The notes under the pieces: generated by a model | Databases searched by the model: none | What the model was told of the DNA's origin: nothing | What the model saw: only the letters and a program-made list of their open reading frames with translations | Made by a program: the position numbers and the translations under genes | Part shown: positions 7,839 to 15,713 of the stretch, piece after piece | Layout: each line of letters opens with the position of its first letter | How positions within the stretch are numbered: the first letter of the stretch is position 1 | Origin: Streptomyces pseudovenezuelae | GTDB lineage: Bacteria > Actinomycetota > Actinomycetes > Streptomycetales > Streptomycetaceae | DNA length: 64,000 nucleotides | Direction of reading: 5' to 3' | Assembly (NCBI RefSeq): GCF_001513955.1 | Contig: NZ_KQ948154.1 | Location: 124,001 to 188,000 of the forward strand

Positions 7839-9208
7839 CCCGGGGCGCCCGGCCCGCCGTGCAGGTGCGCCGCCTCCTGGTGGCCCTGGCCTCGGCGGGC
7901 ACGGGCTTCCTCCTCCTGTGCACCCTCGGCCACGCGATCAGCCACCCCGAGGACGCGTCGGGGGCCGTCCTGCGCCTGGCGTGGTGCCTGACCCCGCTGG
8001 CGGCGACGGTCCACTTCGCCCTGGCGGTCGCCCGCACCGACCCGGGCACCCGCCCCCGCCCCGGTCTCGCGGCGATCGGCCTCGGCCCGGCCCGCCTGAT
8101 GGCCGTCACGGCCGCGACGACGGCCCTGTCCTGCACCCTCGGCTCGATGCTGGCGCTGCTCTTCTTCCTCCATCTGCGCGGCGATCTGACGGGCATGCCC
8201 TTCGACGGAGCGGCGGCGGACTTCCTGGCGGCGGACGCCCCCCTCCCGTTGCCGGCGGCCCTGACCCTGCTGGGCCTGGTCCCGGTGATCGCCTCGGTGA
8301 CGGTGGGACTCGTCCTGCGGCCACGGGACGACAGGCCGGCGGCGGCGAAGCGGGAGGCGCGCTCGTACGGCCGCTTCGGGGCGTACGGCAGGACCGGGGC
8401 CAGGGAGCCCTTCGGGGCGTACGGCCGCTTCCGCGCGCGCCGCACGGCGGGTGAGCCCGCCGCGGACGGTACCGCCGAGGCGGCTCCCGAGCCGGAGCGG
8501 GCCCCTGCCCCGCCGGCTCGGGCGGCCGAGGACATCCCCGCGGCGTCCCCTGCCGAGGACCGCCGGACCGAGGATCTCGACCCGGCGGTCCTTCCCGCCC
8601 CCCGAGAAGCGCCCAAGGGTCTCCCCTGGGGCGTCGCGGTCCTCGCCGCGGGTCTGGCGGTGGAGGCCTACGCCAACCGTCAGGGCACCGTTCCCGCCGC
8701 CCCCCTGCCCGGCGGCCTCGCGGGCACCCCCTCCGTCCTCGTCGGCTGGCTCCTCACCGCCGTGGGCCTCGCGGTCGCCGGCCCCGGCCTCACCCACCTC
8801 TGCGGCCGGCTCCTCCAGTCCACCCGGCCCGGCGCCCTGCGCCTTCTCGCCGGAAGAGTCCTCATGGCGGAAGCCGCCCGTATCGGACGCCCGTTGGGCA
8901 TCGTCTGCGCGGTGGCCTCCGGCGCCTGGGCCATGGCGACCCTGTACGACCGCACCGGACCCGAGGTGGGCCCCCTCACCGGCCTGGGCCTGGCCCTCGT
9001 CACGAGCTGCACGATCGCCACCCTTCTCACGGCGGCCGTGGAGGCGAAGCACGCGAGGTCGGACACCACGGCCGCGCTCGTCCGCCTCGGCGCCCCCGCG
9101 GCGATGCTCCGCAGCGCGGCAGCCCTGCGGGCCGGCGCCCTGCTGGCCCTCTTCGGCCCGCTGACCCTGGTCGTGGCCGAGTTGGCGGCCCTCCCCCTGA
9201 CCGGCTGA
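7820..9208 (+). CDS. ABC transporter permease-like membrane protein
   Basis: This encodes 462 residues from the GTG at 7820, with GGAAGG 9 bases upstream, inside the end of the ATPase gene. Hydrophobic segments include LLVALASAGTGFLLLCTLG near the start, LAWCLTPLAATVHFALAV, a pair around residues 95-165, and several more in the C-terminal 200 residues (for example LPWGVAVLAAGLAV and ALLALFGPLTLVVAELAAL). A long Ala/Arg/Glu/Pro-rich cytosolic-looking loop of about 90 residues sits in the middle. The arrangement recalls FtsX/MacB-like permeases but is not a close textbook match. It acts with the preceding ATPase; the substrate is unknown. Confidence 0.75.
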   Translation: MLALRLTRGARPAVQVRRLLVALASAGTGFLLLCTLGHAISHPEDASGAVLRLAWCLTPLAATVHFALAVARTDPGTRPRPGLAAIGLGPARLMAVTAATTALSCTLGSMLALLFFLHLRGDLTGMPFDGAAADFLAADAPLPLPAALTLLGLVPVIASVTVGLVLRPRDDRPAAAKREARSYGRFGAYGRTGAREPFGAYGRFRARRTAGEPAADGTAEAAPEPERAPAPPARAAEDIPAASPAEDRRTEDLDPAVLPAPREAPKGLPWGVAVLAAGLAVEAYANRQGTVPAAPLPGGLAGTPSVLVGWLLTAVGLAVAGPGLTHLCGRLLQSTRPGALRLLAGRVLMAEAARIGRPLGIVCAVASGAWAMATLYDRTGPEVGPLTGLGLALVTSCTIATLLTAAVEAKHARSDTTAALVRLGAPAAMLRSAAALRAGALLALFGPLTLVVAELAALPLTG

Positions 9209-9294
9209 AGAAAAAGCCCGCCGCCACCGATGAGTTCCGCCGTCCCCGCCTGTCTACCCCCACGTACCGCACGCACCCGATGGGAGAGACTCCG

Positions 9295-9714
9295 ATGACC
9301 GCACCGGCCTACCAGCAGATGATCTTCGTCAACCTGCCCGTGAACGACCTCGACGCCTCGAAGAAGTTCTACACGGAGCTCGGTTACACGCTCAACGAAC
9401 AGTTCAGCGACGACAAGGCGGCCTCCGTCGTGATCAGCGAGACCATCGTCGCGATGCTGCTCACGAAGCCGTTCTACGCGACCTTCACCAAGAAGGAGAT
9501 CGCGGACGCGACCAAGACCAGCCAGGTGCTGCTCTGTCTGAGCGCCGAGAGCCGCGCCAAGGTGGACGAGCTGGTCGAGAAGGCGGTCGCCGCGGGCGGC
9601 ACGGCCAACGACGACGTCCAGGACCAGGGCTTCATGTACGGCCGTTCCTTCAACGACCTGGACGGCCACGGCTGGGAGGTCGTGTGGATGGACCCGGCGG
9701 CGATCCAGGGCTGA
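9295..9714 (+). CDS. VOC-superfamily (glyoxalase/bleomycin-resistance-like) protein
   Basis: This encodes 139 residues from the ATG at 9295, with GGGAGAG upstream. The pattern FVNLPVNDLDASKKFYTELG followed by strands and ending FNDLDGHGWEVVWMDP is characteristic of the vicinal oxygen chelate fold, in particular the group annotated 'VOC family / glyoxalase' with two beta-alpha-beta-beta-beta modules. Candidate metal ligands are His in DGHGW and Glu in WEVVW; the usual first ligand position near NLPV is Asn rather than His. Cytosolic; substrate not known. A single-gene unit. Confidence 0.85.
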   Translation: MTAPAYQQMIFVNLPVNDLDASKKFYTELGYTLNEQFSDDKAASVVISETIVAMLLTKPFYATFTKKEIADATKTSQVLLCLSAESRAKVDELVEKAVAAGGTANDDVQDQGFMYGRSFNDLDGHGWEVVWMDPAAIQG

Positions 9715-9750
9715 TCCCCGGGCCGGAAACCGGCGTGCGAGCATGGGCGG

Positions 9751-10872
9751 GTGCAGACGAGCCCCGCCCACGCGGCACACCACGACGACCGTGAGATCGA
9801 GACGCTGGAGGAGTTCGACGCGGTGGTCTCGGCCCGCGGCGCCCTCACCGGATTCCGTGTCCAGGCAGTCGATCTGACCGACCGGACAAGGGAGTTGCTC
9901 GCCGCCGACACCGCGGGCGCCGTCTTCCTCGGCTGTCCCATGCGGGAGAACGCGGCGGCGAAGATCCGCTCCGACGGCGCCCTGGTCTTCCCGCCCGTCC
10001 CGGGCCTCCCCTTCGACCCGTACCGCGGTCTCCTCTACTCCCCCGACGAGCTGTTCGACGGGCTGGAGAAGGGCTACGAACAGACCCCGGACGCCCTCGC
10101 CTACGCCTGGTTCCAGCGCACCAAGGCCGACCGCGACATATACGCCTCCACACTGCGCGCCGTCCACGACGACGCCGTCTCCGACGCCCTGGACGAACTG
10201 CTGCCCGGCACAAGGGTCGTGGGGGTCATGGGCGGTCACGCGATGGCCCGCGGCACCGAGGAGTACGCCGGTGCCGCCCGCCTCGGCCGTGAACTGGCCC
10301 GCGCGGGGCTCACCGTGGCCACCGGCGGCGGACCGGGCGCGATGGAGGCGGCCAACCTCGGTGCCTACGCGGCCCCCTTCGAGGACTCCATGCTCGACGA
10401 GGCCTGCGAACTCCTCGCCGGGGCACCGTCGTTCACGCCGTCGATCACGGACTGGGCGCGCGCCGCCTTCGAGGTCCGCGCCCGCTGGCCCCGCGGCGGC
10501 GGTTCGGTCGGCATCCCCACCTGGTTCTACGGCCACGAGCCGCCCAACGCCTTCGCGTCGCACATCGCCAAGTACTTCGCCAACGCCACCCGCGAGGACG
10601 GCCTGCTCGCCCGCTCGAACGCGGGGTTGGTCTTCCTGCCGGGCGCCGCCGGCACCGTGCAGGAGATCTTCGACAACGCGACGCCCAACTACTACGAGTC
10701 GCGCGGCGAACCCACGCCGATGGTCCTCGTGGACCGCGTCCACTGGACCGAGAAGCTGCCCACCTGGCCGCTGCTCCAGGCGCTCGCGCGGGAGCGGTCG
10801 ATGGAGGCCCGAATCGCCCTGGTTGACCGGATCGAGGAGGCTCCGGCGGCGCTGAAACGTCTCACTGTGTAA
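9751..10872 (+). CDS. LOG-family Rossmann-fold protein
   Basis: This encodes 373 residues from the GTG at 9751. The central and C-terminal part has GVMGGHAMARG, then TVATGGGPGAMEAAN, and later FLPGAAGTVQEIFD. These are the signatures of the LOG/'lysine decarboxylase' Rossmann family (PGGxGTxxE and GGGxGxM motifs). Some members release bases from nucleoside 5'-monophosphates, including cytokinin riboside monophosphates. The first PGG is PGA here. About 130 N-terminal residues precede the core, so it belongs to the longer bacterial type. It is probably cytosolic; real substrate unknown. Confidence 0.82.
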   Translation: MQTSPAHAAHHDDREIETLEEFDAVVSARGALTGFRVQAVDLTDRTRELLAADTAGAVFLGCPMRENAAAKIRSDGALVFPPVPGLPFDPYRGLLYSPDELFDGLEKGYEQTPDALAYAWFQRTKADRDIYASTLRAVHDDAVSDALDELLPGTRVVGVMGGHAMARGTEEYAGAARLGRELARAGLTVATGGGPGAMEAANLGAYAAPFEDSMLDEACELLAGAPSFTPSITDWARAAFEVRARWPRGGGSVGIPTWFYGHEPPNAFASHIAKYFANATREDGLLARSNAGLVFLPGAAGTVQEIFDNATPNYYESRGEPTPMVLVDRVHWTEKLPTWPLLQALARERSMEARIALVDRIEEAPAALKRLTV

Positions 10873-10910
10873 TAAGCAGGTAAAGCCAACGGTTGTAAGG
10901 CGCCTACACG

Positions 10911-10938
10911 TTGACACTTCTTATGCAGCGCTTATAGA
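10911..10938 (+). promoter_or_regulatory. Sigma-70-type promoter of the LAETG protein gene
   Basis: TTGACA (10911-10916) and TATAGA (10933-10938) are separated by 16 bases, close to the consensus of the HrdB principal sigma factor. It is an unusually good match for Streptomyces. Transcription would start near 10945, just ahead of a perfect hairpin and about 70 bases before the ATG. Confidence 0.7.
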
Positions 10939-10953
10939 CCTGTGAGACTCCTG

Positions 10954-10980
10954 GGGACGGTGATGACACATCACCGTCCC
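10954..10980 (+). promoter_or_regulatory. Perfect leader hairpin upstream of the LAETG protein gene
   Basis: GGGACGGTGATG (10954-10965) and CATCACCGTCCC (10969-10980) form a perfect 12-bp stem with the loop ACA. It lies between the promoter and the ATG at 11014, so it should be in the 5' UTR. It could stabilise the mRNA, attenuate transcription or be a protein site. It is also a possible terminator for the gene upstream. Confidence 0.6.
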
Positions 10981-11013
10981 TTCAACCCCCCGCATTTGCG
11001 CACCCCGTGAAGG

Positions 11014-11712
11014 ATGAACGTGGCATTCACGCCCATATCCCGCCGCACCTCCCGCGCCGCGCGCTTCCTCGGCGTCGCCGCCGCCTCGACCGCGATCGTG
11101 CTCGGCACCTCCGGCAACGCCCTTGCCTGCAACATCAAGGAGTTCTCGGCCGAAGCCAAGTGCGACGGCGACAAGGGCGTCATCACCGTCACTGACGTGG
11201 ACAAGTCCGGTGTCGAGGCCACCGTCTCGGTGTACCTGCAGAACAACGGCGCCGACGCCAAGAAGGTCGGCGAGCAGACGGTGAAGGGCTCCAAGGCCGG
11301 CACCACCGTCACCTTCCAGGAGGACTGGGCGCCCAACGCCGAGTACCGCATCCACGTGGAAGCCCTGCCCTACATCAAGGGCGAGGACATCAAGCCCAAC
11401 CTGATCACCCCGGCGACCGCCTGCAAGACCGAGGACACGCCGACCCCGACGCCCACGCCCACCCCGTCGGACTCCGCCAGCACCCCGGCCGAGGAGTCCC
11501 CGACCCCGACCCCGTCGGCCTCCGAGGGCACCACCGCTCCGGCGACCGTCGAGAGCAACGCCCCCTCGCCCGCGGCCGGTGACTCCAACCTCGCCGAGAC
11601 CGGTGCGAACTCCAACACCGGCATGATCGCCGGCATCGCCATCGCCCTGGTCGCCCTCGGCGGCGGCGCGGTGTTCTTCGGCCTGCGCCGTCGTGGCGCC
11701 GGCAGCCGCTGA
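11014..11712 (+). CDS. LAETG-anchored cell-surface protein (sortase substrate)
   Basis: This encodes 232 residues. An N-terminal signal peptide (RRTSRAARFLGVAAASTAIV, cut near NALA-CN) is followed by a compact domain of about 100 residues with two cysteines and the strands GVITVTDVDKSGVEATVSVY. A Thr/Pro/Ser/Glu-rich stalk (TPTPTPTPSDSAS) follows. The C-terminus is a sorting signal: LAETG, a hydrophobic stretch (MIAGIAIALVALGGGAVFF) and RRRG. LAxTG is the motif used by class E sortases of Streptomyces, so the protein should be linked to peptidoglycan. The folded domain resembles nothing I can name. No sortase gene is in the window. Confidence 0.88.
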   Translation: MNVAFTPISRRTSRAARFLGVAAASTAIVLGTSGNALACNIKEFSAEAKCDGDKGVITVTDVDKSGVEATVSVYLQNNGADAKKVGEQTVKGSKAGTTVTFQEDWAPNAEYRIHVEALPYIKGEDIKPNLITPATACKTEDTPTPTPTPTPSDSASTPAEESPTPTPSASEGTTAPATVESNAPSPAAGDSNLAETGANSNTGMIAGIAIALVALGGGAVFFGLRRRGAGSR

Positions 11713-11730
11713 CGCCGTACCTGAACGACC

Positions 11731-11767
11731 GCTGTGGCCCGTCCCCGGTGCGGGGGCGGGCCACAGC
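11731..11767. terminator. Bidirectional terminator between convergent genes
   Basis: GCTGTGGCCCGTCCCC (11731-11746) pairs with GGGGGCGGGCCACAGC (11752-11767) over 16 bases with one wobble and a 5-base loop. It sits between the LAETG gene and the thiQ-like gene, whose ends face each other. Confidence 0.85.
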
Positions 11768-11801
11768 CACGACATCACCCGGTGCGGGGGCGTCCGGCCG
11801 G

Positions 11802-12827
11802 TCAGCCCAGCACGACCGTCTCGGCCGCGTCGAACTCCACCCCGACCGCGTCCCCTACCTCCGGCGCCTCGCGCAGCGCGCACGCGGCCTCCAGCCGCGG
11901 CCCGTCACCTTCCGTCGGGTGCAGCTGTACGGCGACATGCGTGCCCTTGAAGGTGCGCGCGGCGACCGTGCAGCGCAGCCCCTCGTCGGCCGCCACGAGC
12001 CGTACTCCCGCGGGCCGCACCAGCACGCTCCGGGCCCCCTGGGCGGCTCCCGGAGGCACCGGCACCTTGCCCCACGCGGTGTCCGCCGCCTCGCCCGTCA
12101 CCGTCCCCCGGACCACGTTCTCGAAGCCGAGGAAGCGGGCCACGAACTCGTCCGCCGGGCGCTGCCACACCTCAAGAGGCGTGCCGGACTGGGCGATCCG
12201 TCCGTCGCGCATCACCACGACCCGGTCGGCGAGCGCGAAGGCCTCGCCCTGGTCGTGGGTGACCGCGAGCACGGTGGTGCCCAACCGCCCGAACAGTTCC
12301 CGCAGTTCGACGACCAGCCGCTCCCGCAGTGACCGGTCAAGCTGCCCGAGCGGCTCGTCGAGCATCAGCAGCCGGGGCCGGGGGGCGAGCGCCCGGGCCA
12401 GCGCGACCCGCTGCTGCTCACCTCCCGAGAGCGCGGCCACGGCCCGGCGGCCGGCACCCGGAAGGCCGACGAGGTCGAGCAACTCCCGTACGCGCTCGTC
12501 CTGCCGGCCCTTGCCGACCCCGTGCATCCGCAGCCCGAAGGCCACGTTGGCGCCCACGTCCCGCTGCGGGAACAGCTGGTGGTCCTGGAACATCAGCCCG
12601 ACCCCGCGCTTGTGCGCGGGCACCGCACCCTGGTCCCGGCCGTCGAGCAACACCCTCCCGGAGTCGAGGGGTTGGAGCCCGGCCACCGCTCGCAGCAGTG
12701 TCGACTTCCCACTGCCGCTGGGCCCGAGCACGCACACGATCTCGTGCTCGGCGACATCGAGCCCCACGCCGTCGAGCACGGCTCGCCCACCGAACCGTAC
12801 GGTCGCGTCCTGAAGGCTCAGCAGCAT
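11802..12827 (-). CDS. thiQ: Thiamine ABC transporter ATP-binding protein
   Basis: This encodes 341 residues and is the last gene of a riboswitch-controlled three-gene operon. It has Walker A GPSGSGKST, Q-loop in MFQDHQLFPQRDVGANVAFG, signature LSGGEQQRVALARALA, Walker B LLMLDEPL and switch His in VTHDQGEA. About 110 C-terminal residues form a TOBE-like regulatory domain (VLVRPAGVRLV), longer than in E. coli ThiQ. The ATG directly abuts the stop of the permease. By sequence alone it could be a ferric or sulfate importer ATPase; the TPP riboswitch and ThiB-type partner support thiamine. Confidence 0.85.
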   Translation of the reverse strand: MLLSLQDATVRFGGRAVLDGVGLDVAEHEIVCVLGPSGSGKSTLLRAVAGLQPLDSGRVLLDGRDQGAVPAHKRGVGLMFQDHQLFPQRDVGANVAFGLRMHGVGKGRQDERVRELLDLVGLPGAGRRAVAALSGGEQQRVALARALAPRPRLLMLDEPLGQLDRSLRERLVVELRELFGRLGTTVLAVTHDQGEAFALADRVVVMRDGRIAQSGTPLEVWQRPADEFVARFLGFENVVRGTVTGEAADTAWGKVPVPPGAAQGARSVLVRPAGVRLVAADEGLRCTVAARTFKGTHVAVQLHPTEGDGPRLEAACALREAPEVGDAVGVEFDAAETVVLG

Positions 12828-14498
12828 CTAGAACTCCCCCGTCCGGTCGGTCCGCAGCCGTTCGAGGACCAGCAGCGCCACCGCGCACACCACCATCAGG
12901 ATCGTCGAAAGGGCCATCGCCTGGCCGTAGTTGAGGTCTCCGGCGCGCCCGAGCAGCCGGGCCACGGCGACCGGCAGGGTCGGGTTGTCGGGCCGTGCGA
13001 TGAACACGGTCGCCCCGAACTCGCCCAGCGACACGGCGAAGGCGAAGCCCGCCGCGATCAGCAACGCCCGCCGCACCATGGGCAGATCGACCTCCCGCCA
13101 CGCCCGCCACGGAGAGGCGCCGAGGACGGCCGCGGCCTCCCGCAGCCGGTGGTCCACGGCCCGCAGCACGGGCAGCATGGTCCGGACGACGAAGGGCACC
13201 CCGACCAGCGCCTGCGCGAGCGGCACCAGGATCCACGACTGCCGCAGGTCCAGGGGCGGCTCGTCGAGGGAGATCAGGAACCCGAAGCCCACGGTCACCG
13301 CGGACACCCCGAGCGGCAGCATCAGCAGCGCGTCGAAGCCCCGGACGAAGCGTCCCGCGTCCCGCCGGGTCAGAGCGGTCGCCGCGAGCCCTCCGACGAC
13401 CACCGCGATGCCGGTCGCGGCGAGGGCGTACTCCAGCGAGTTCCCGACCGCCTCGATCGGCGCCACGAGGAAGACCCCGCCGTCGCCGCGGGTCAGCGCC
13501 CGGTAGTAGCCGAAGTCGGGAGCGTCCAGGGAACGCTGCACCAGCACGGCGAGCGGGAGGAACAGCAGCACGGCGACGCTGCCGACGACCCCGGCCAGCA
13601 GCCCCCACTCCCCGGCACCGCGCGGCCGCCGGGCGGTCACGGACGCGTCCACGAGCCGCAGCGCGGTCTCCCGCCGGCGTACGGTCCACGCGTGCAGGGC
13701 GAGGACCGCGCCCACCGCGGCGAACTGGATCAGCGTCAGCACGGCGGCCGTGGACAGGTCGAAGATCTCGGAGGTCTGCCGGTAGATCTCCACCTCCAGG
13801 GTCGAGAAGGTCGGCCCGCCGAGGATCTGCACCACCCCGAAGGAGGTGAAGGTGAAGAGGAAGACCATCAGCGCGGCCGCGGCCACGGCGGGCCCGAGCG
13901 CGGGCAGCGTCACCGTCCGCCAGGCCCGGAGCCGGGACGCGCCCAGCATCCGCGCGGCCTCCTCCTGACGCGGATCCAGCTGGGCCCACAGTCCGCCGAC
14001 GGTCCGTACGACGACCGCGTAGTTGAAGAAGACGTGCGCGAGCAGGATCGCCCACACGGTGGTGTCCAGCCGTACGCCCCACCACTCGTCCAGCAGCCCG
14101 CCCCGGCCGACCAGCGCCAGGAAGGCCGTACCGACGACGACGGTCGGCAGCACGAAGGGCACGGTGACCACGGCCCGCAGGACCTGCTTGCCGGGGAAGT
14201 CGAAGCGCGCGAAGACATACGCGCCGGGGAGTGCGACCAGGAGCGTGAGCGCGGTGGAGACGAGCGCCTGCCAGGTGGTGAACCACAGGACGTGGCGGAT
14301 GTCCGGCTGGGTGAGGACGTCGGTGATCCTGCCGAGCTGCCAGGTCCCGTCGGTCTCGAGTCCGCGCTTGACGATCGCGGCGACGGGATAGGCGAAGAAG
14401 ACCGCGAAGAACGCGACGGGCACGGCCATGAGTCCGAACCGCGCCGCCGCGTGGTGGAGAGGCTTGCGGGGCCTTACTTCAGTACGAGCGAGGTCCAC
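12828..14498 (-). CDS. thiP: Thiamine ABC transporter permease, fused two-domain
   Basis: This encodes 556 residues with two copies of the binding-protein-dependent transport domain in one chain, about 12 membrane segments. Each half has an EAA-type loop: EEAARMLGASRLRAWRTVTLP and, in the second half, REAAAVLGASPWRAWREVDLP. Starting GTG at 14498 overlaps the 3' end of thiB by 25 bases, so translation is coupled. This architecture is that of ThiP and of the related iron permease FbpB. The TPP riboswitch ahead of the operon decides for thiamine (or its phosphates/precursor) import. Confidence 0.86.
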   Translation of the reverse strand: MDLARTEVRPRKPLHHAAARFGLMAVPVAFFAVFFAYPVAAIVKRGLETDGTWQLGRITDVLTQPDIRHVLWFTTWQALVSTALTLLVALPGAYVFARFDFPGKQVLRAVVTVPFVLPTVVVGTAFLALVGRGGLLDEWWGVRLDTTVWAILLAHVFFNYAVVVRTVGGLWAQLDPRQEEAARMLGASRLRAWRTVTLPALGPAVAAAALMVFLFTFTSFGVVQILGGPTFSTLEVEIYRQTSEIFDLSTAAVLTLIQFAAVGAVLALHAWTVRRRETALRLVDASVTARRPRGAGEWGLLAGVVGSVAVLLFLPLAVLVQRSLDAPDFGYYRALTRGDGGVFLVAPIEAVGNSLEYALAATGIAVVVGGLAATALTRRDAGRFVRGFDALLMLPLGVSAVTVGFGFLISLDEPPLDLRQSWILVPLAQALVGVPFVVRTMLPVLRAVDHRLREAAAVLGASPWRAWREVDLPMVRRALLIAAGFAFAVSLGEFGATVFIARPDNPTLPVAVARLLGRAGDLNYGQAMALSTILMVVCAVALLVLERLRTDRTGEF

Positions 14499-15586
14499 GA
14501 CTTGACCCAGTCGTCACGGTGGTCGGCGATCTTCGCGGGGTCCATGGTCTCGGGATCCTCGGCCTGCGGACCGTACTCGGTGAACTCGGCGGGCACCTGG
14601 GCGCCCTCGACGACCGGGTACACGAACATGTTGAGCGGCATGTCGTCCTGGAACTCCTTGGTGAGGAGGAAGTCCAGGAACGCCTTGCCGCCCTTGGTGT
14701 TCTTCGCGTTGCTCAGCAGTCCGGCGTACTCGGTCTGCCGGAAGCAGGTGCCGTCGGCGACCCCGGTGGGCGCGGTCTTCGGCTTCGGATCGGCGTAGAT
14801 CACCTCGGCGGGCGGCGAGGAGGCGTACGACACGACGAGCGGCCGGTCGGCCTTGGCCTTCTTGCCCCCGGCCGACCCGGAGAACTCCTCGTTGTAGGCC
14901 TGCTCCCAGCCGTCGACGACCTTGACCCCGTTGGCCTTGAGCTTCTTCCAGTAGCCCTGCCAGCCTCCCCCACTCTCGGCTCCGCTCGAGCGGGAGGTGC
15001 CCCCATCCCCGTACTTCGCGGCGCTCCCGAGGAGGAATCCGAGGCCCGGCGAGGAGGTGGAGGCGTTCTCGGTGACGAGGAGGTCCTTGTAGGCGGGCTT
15101 GATCAGATCGTCGTACGACGTCGGCGGGGCCAGCTTGTGTGCGCTGAAGTAGGCCTTGTCGTAGTTGACGCAGATGTCGCCGGTGTCGATGGGCGTGACC
15201 CGGTGCTTGTCCTGGTCGACGCGGTACTCGGCCTTGATCCCGTCGGCGCCCTTCGCCTCGTACGACTGGAAGAGCCCGTTGTCGAGCGCGCGGGAGAGCA
15301 GGGTGTTGTCGACGCCGAAGAACACGTCGCCCTGCGGGTTGTCCTTGGTGAGAATGGCCTTGTTGACGGCCTGCCCCGCGTCTCCGTCCTCCAGGACCTT
15401 GACCTTGTAGCCGGACTTCTTCTCGAAGTCGGCGAGGACGTTCTTGGAGACGGCCCAGGAGTCGTGGCTGACGAGGGTGACGGTCTTGGACCCGGCCCCG
15501 CTGCCCTCGTCGGACGAGGATCCGCACGCGGACAGCGTGACCAGGCCGAGGCCGACGACGGCAGCGAAAAGCTTCTTGTTGTTCAC
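14474..15586 (-). CDS. thiB: Thiamine-binding lipoprotein of ABC importer, with repeat-derived insertion
   Basis: This encodes 370 residues from the GTG at 15586. The lipoprotein signal ends in LSACGSS. The body (TVTLVSHDSWAVSKNVLADFEKKSGYKV, split as usual for ThiB/TbpA) and DVFFGVDNTLLSRA, TPIDTGDICVNYDK, LVTENASTSSPGL match periplasmic thiamine-binding proteins. Residues about 194-208 (GGTSRSSGAESGGG) are encoded by a dispersed Streptomyces palindromic repeat at 14965-15005, in frame. This low-complexity insert should form a surface loop. The gene follows a TPP riboswitch and heads the operon with the permease and ATPase. Confidence 0.88.
   Translation of the reverse strand: MNNKKLFAAVVGLGLVTLSACGSSSDEGSGAGSKTVTLVSHDSWAVSKNVLADFEKKSGYKVKVLEDGDAGQAVNKAILTKDNPQGDVFFGVDNTLLSRALDNGLFQSYEAKGADGIKAEYRVDQDKHRVTPIDTGDICVNYDKAYFSAHKLAPPTSYDDLIKPAYKDLLVTENASTSSPGLGFLLGSAAKYGDGGTSRSSGAESGGGWQGYWKKLKANGVKVVDGWEQAYNEEFSGSAGGKKAKADRPLVVSYASSPPAEVIYADPKPKTAPTGVADGTCFRQTEYAGLLSNAKNTKGGKAFLDFLLTKEFQDDMPLNMFVYPVVEGAQVPAEFTEYGPQAEDPETMDPAKIADHRDDWVKSWTSLVLK
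14965..15005 (-). repeat. Dispersed palindromic Streptomyces element inside thiB
   Basis: About 41 bases containing CTCTCGGCTCCGCTCGAGCG, flanked by a C-run on the left and a GGGAGGTGCCCCC block on the right. The central CCGCTCGAGCGG-type palindrome and the C-run/G-run ends allow a strong hairpin. I recognise it as an element present many times in Streptomyces intergenic regions. There is only this copy in the window, and it lies in frame in a coding sequence. Confidence 0.65.
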
Positions 15587-15594
15587 GGTGATGA

Positions 15595-15684
15595 CCGAAC
15601 TTCCTACCCAGAATGACCTGGGCGAGGTTCAGAGGGTCTGCGGCCCGATTGCCGCACTCTCAGCGCTGTGGCGCTCCCCTGTCG
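15595..15684 (-). promoter_or_regulatory. TPP (thiamine pyrophosphate) riboswitch
   Basis: Read on the minus strand, the leader has the conserved thi-box blocks in order: GGGGAGC, then CTGAGAG, then GACCCTCTGAACCT, then CTGGGTAGGAAG. The last block carries a purine-rich ribosome site about 11 bases from the GTG of thiB, so ligand binding would probably hide the ribosome site. Known role: thiamine pyrophosphate lowers expression of thiamine synthesis and uptake genes. This identifies the downstream ABC transporter. Confidence 0.9.
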
Positions 15685-15713
15685 GATATGAAGATGTACG
15701 TACAGTCGTCAGA

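Noticed and set aside
5489..9052. Very long minus-strand open frame (about 1190 codons) opposite the aminotransferase and ABC genes
   Set aside because: It is an antisense frame kept open by high G+C third-position bias. The protein is Arg/Gly/Ala-rich with no domain, and both plus-strand genes have clear motifs and ribosome sites.
8680..10917. Minus-strand frame of about 745 codons opposite VOC and LOG genes
   Set aside because: Mirror frame of well-supported plus-strand genes; no family features.
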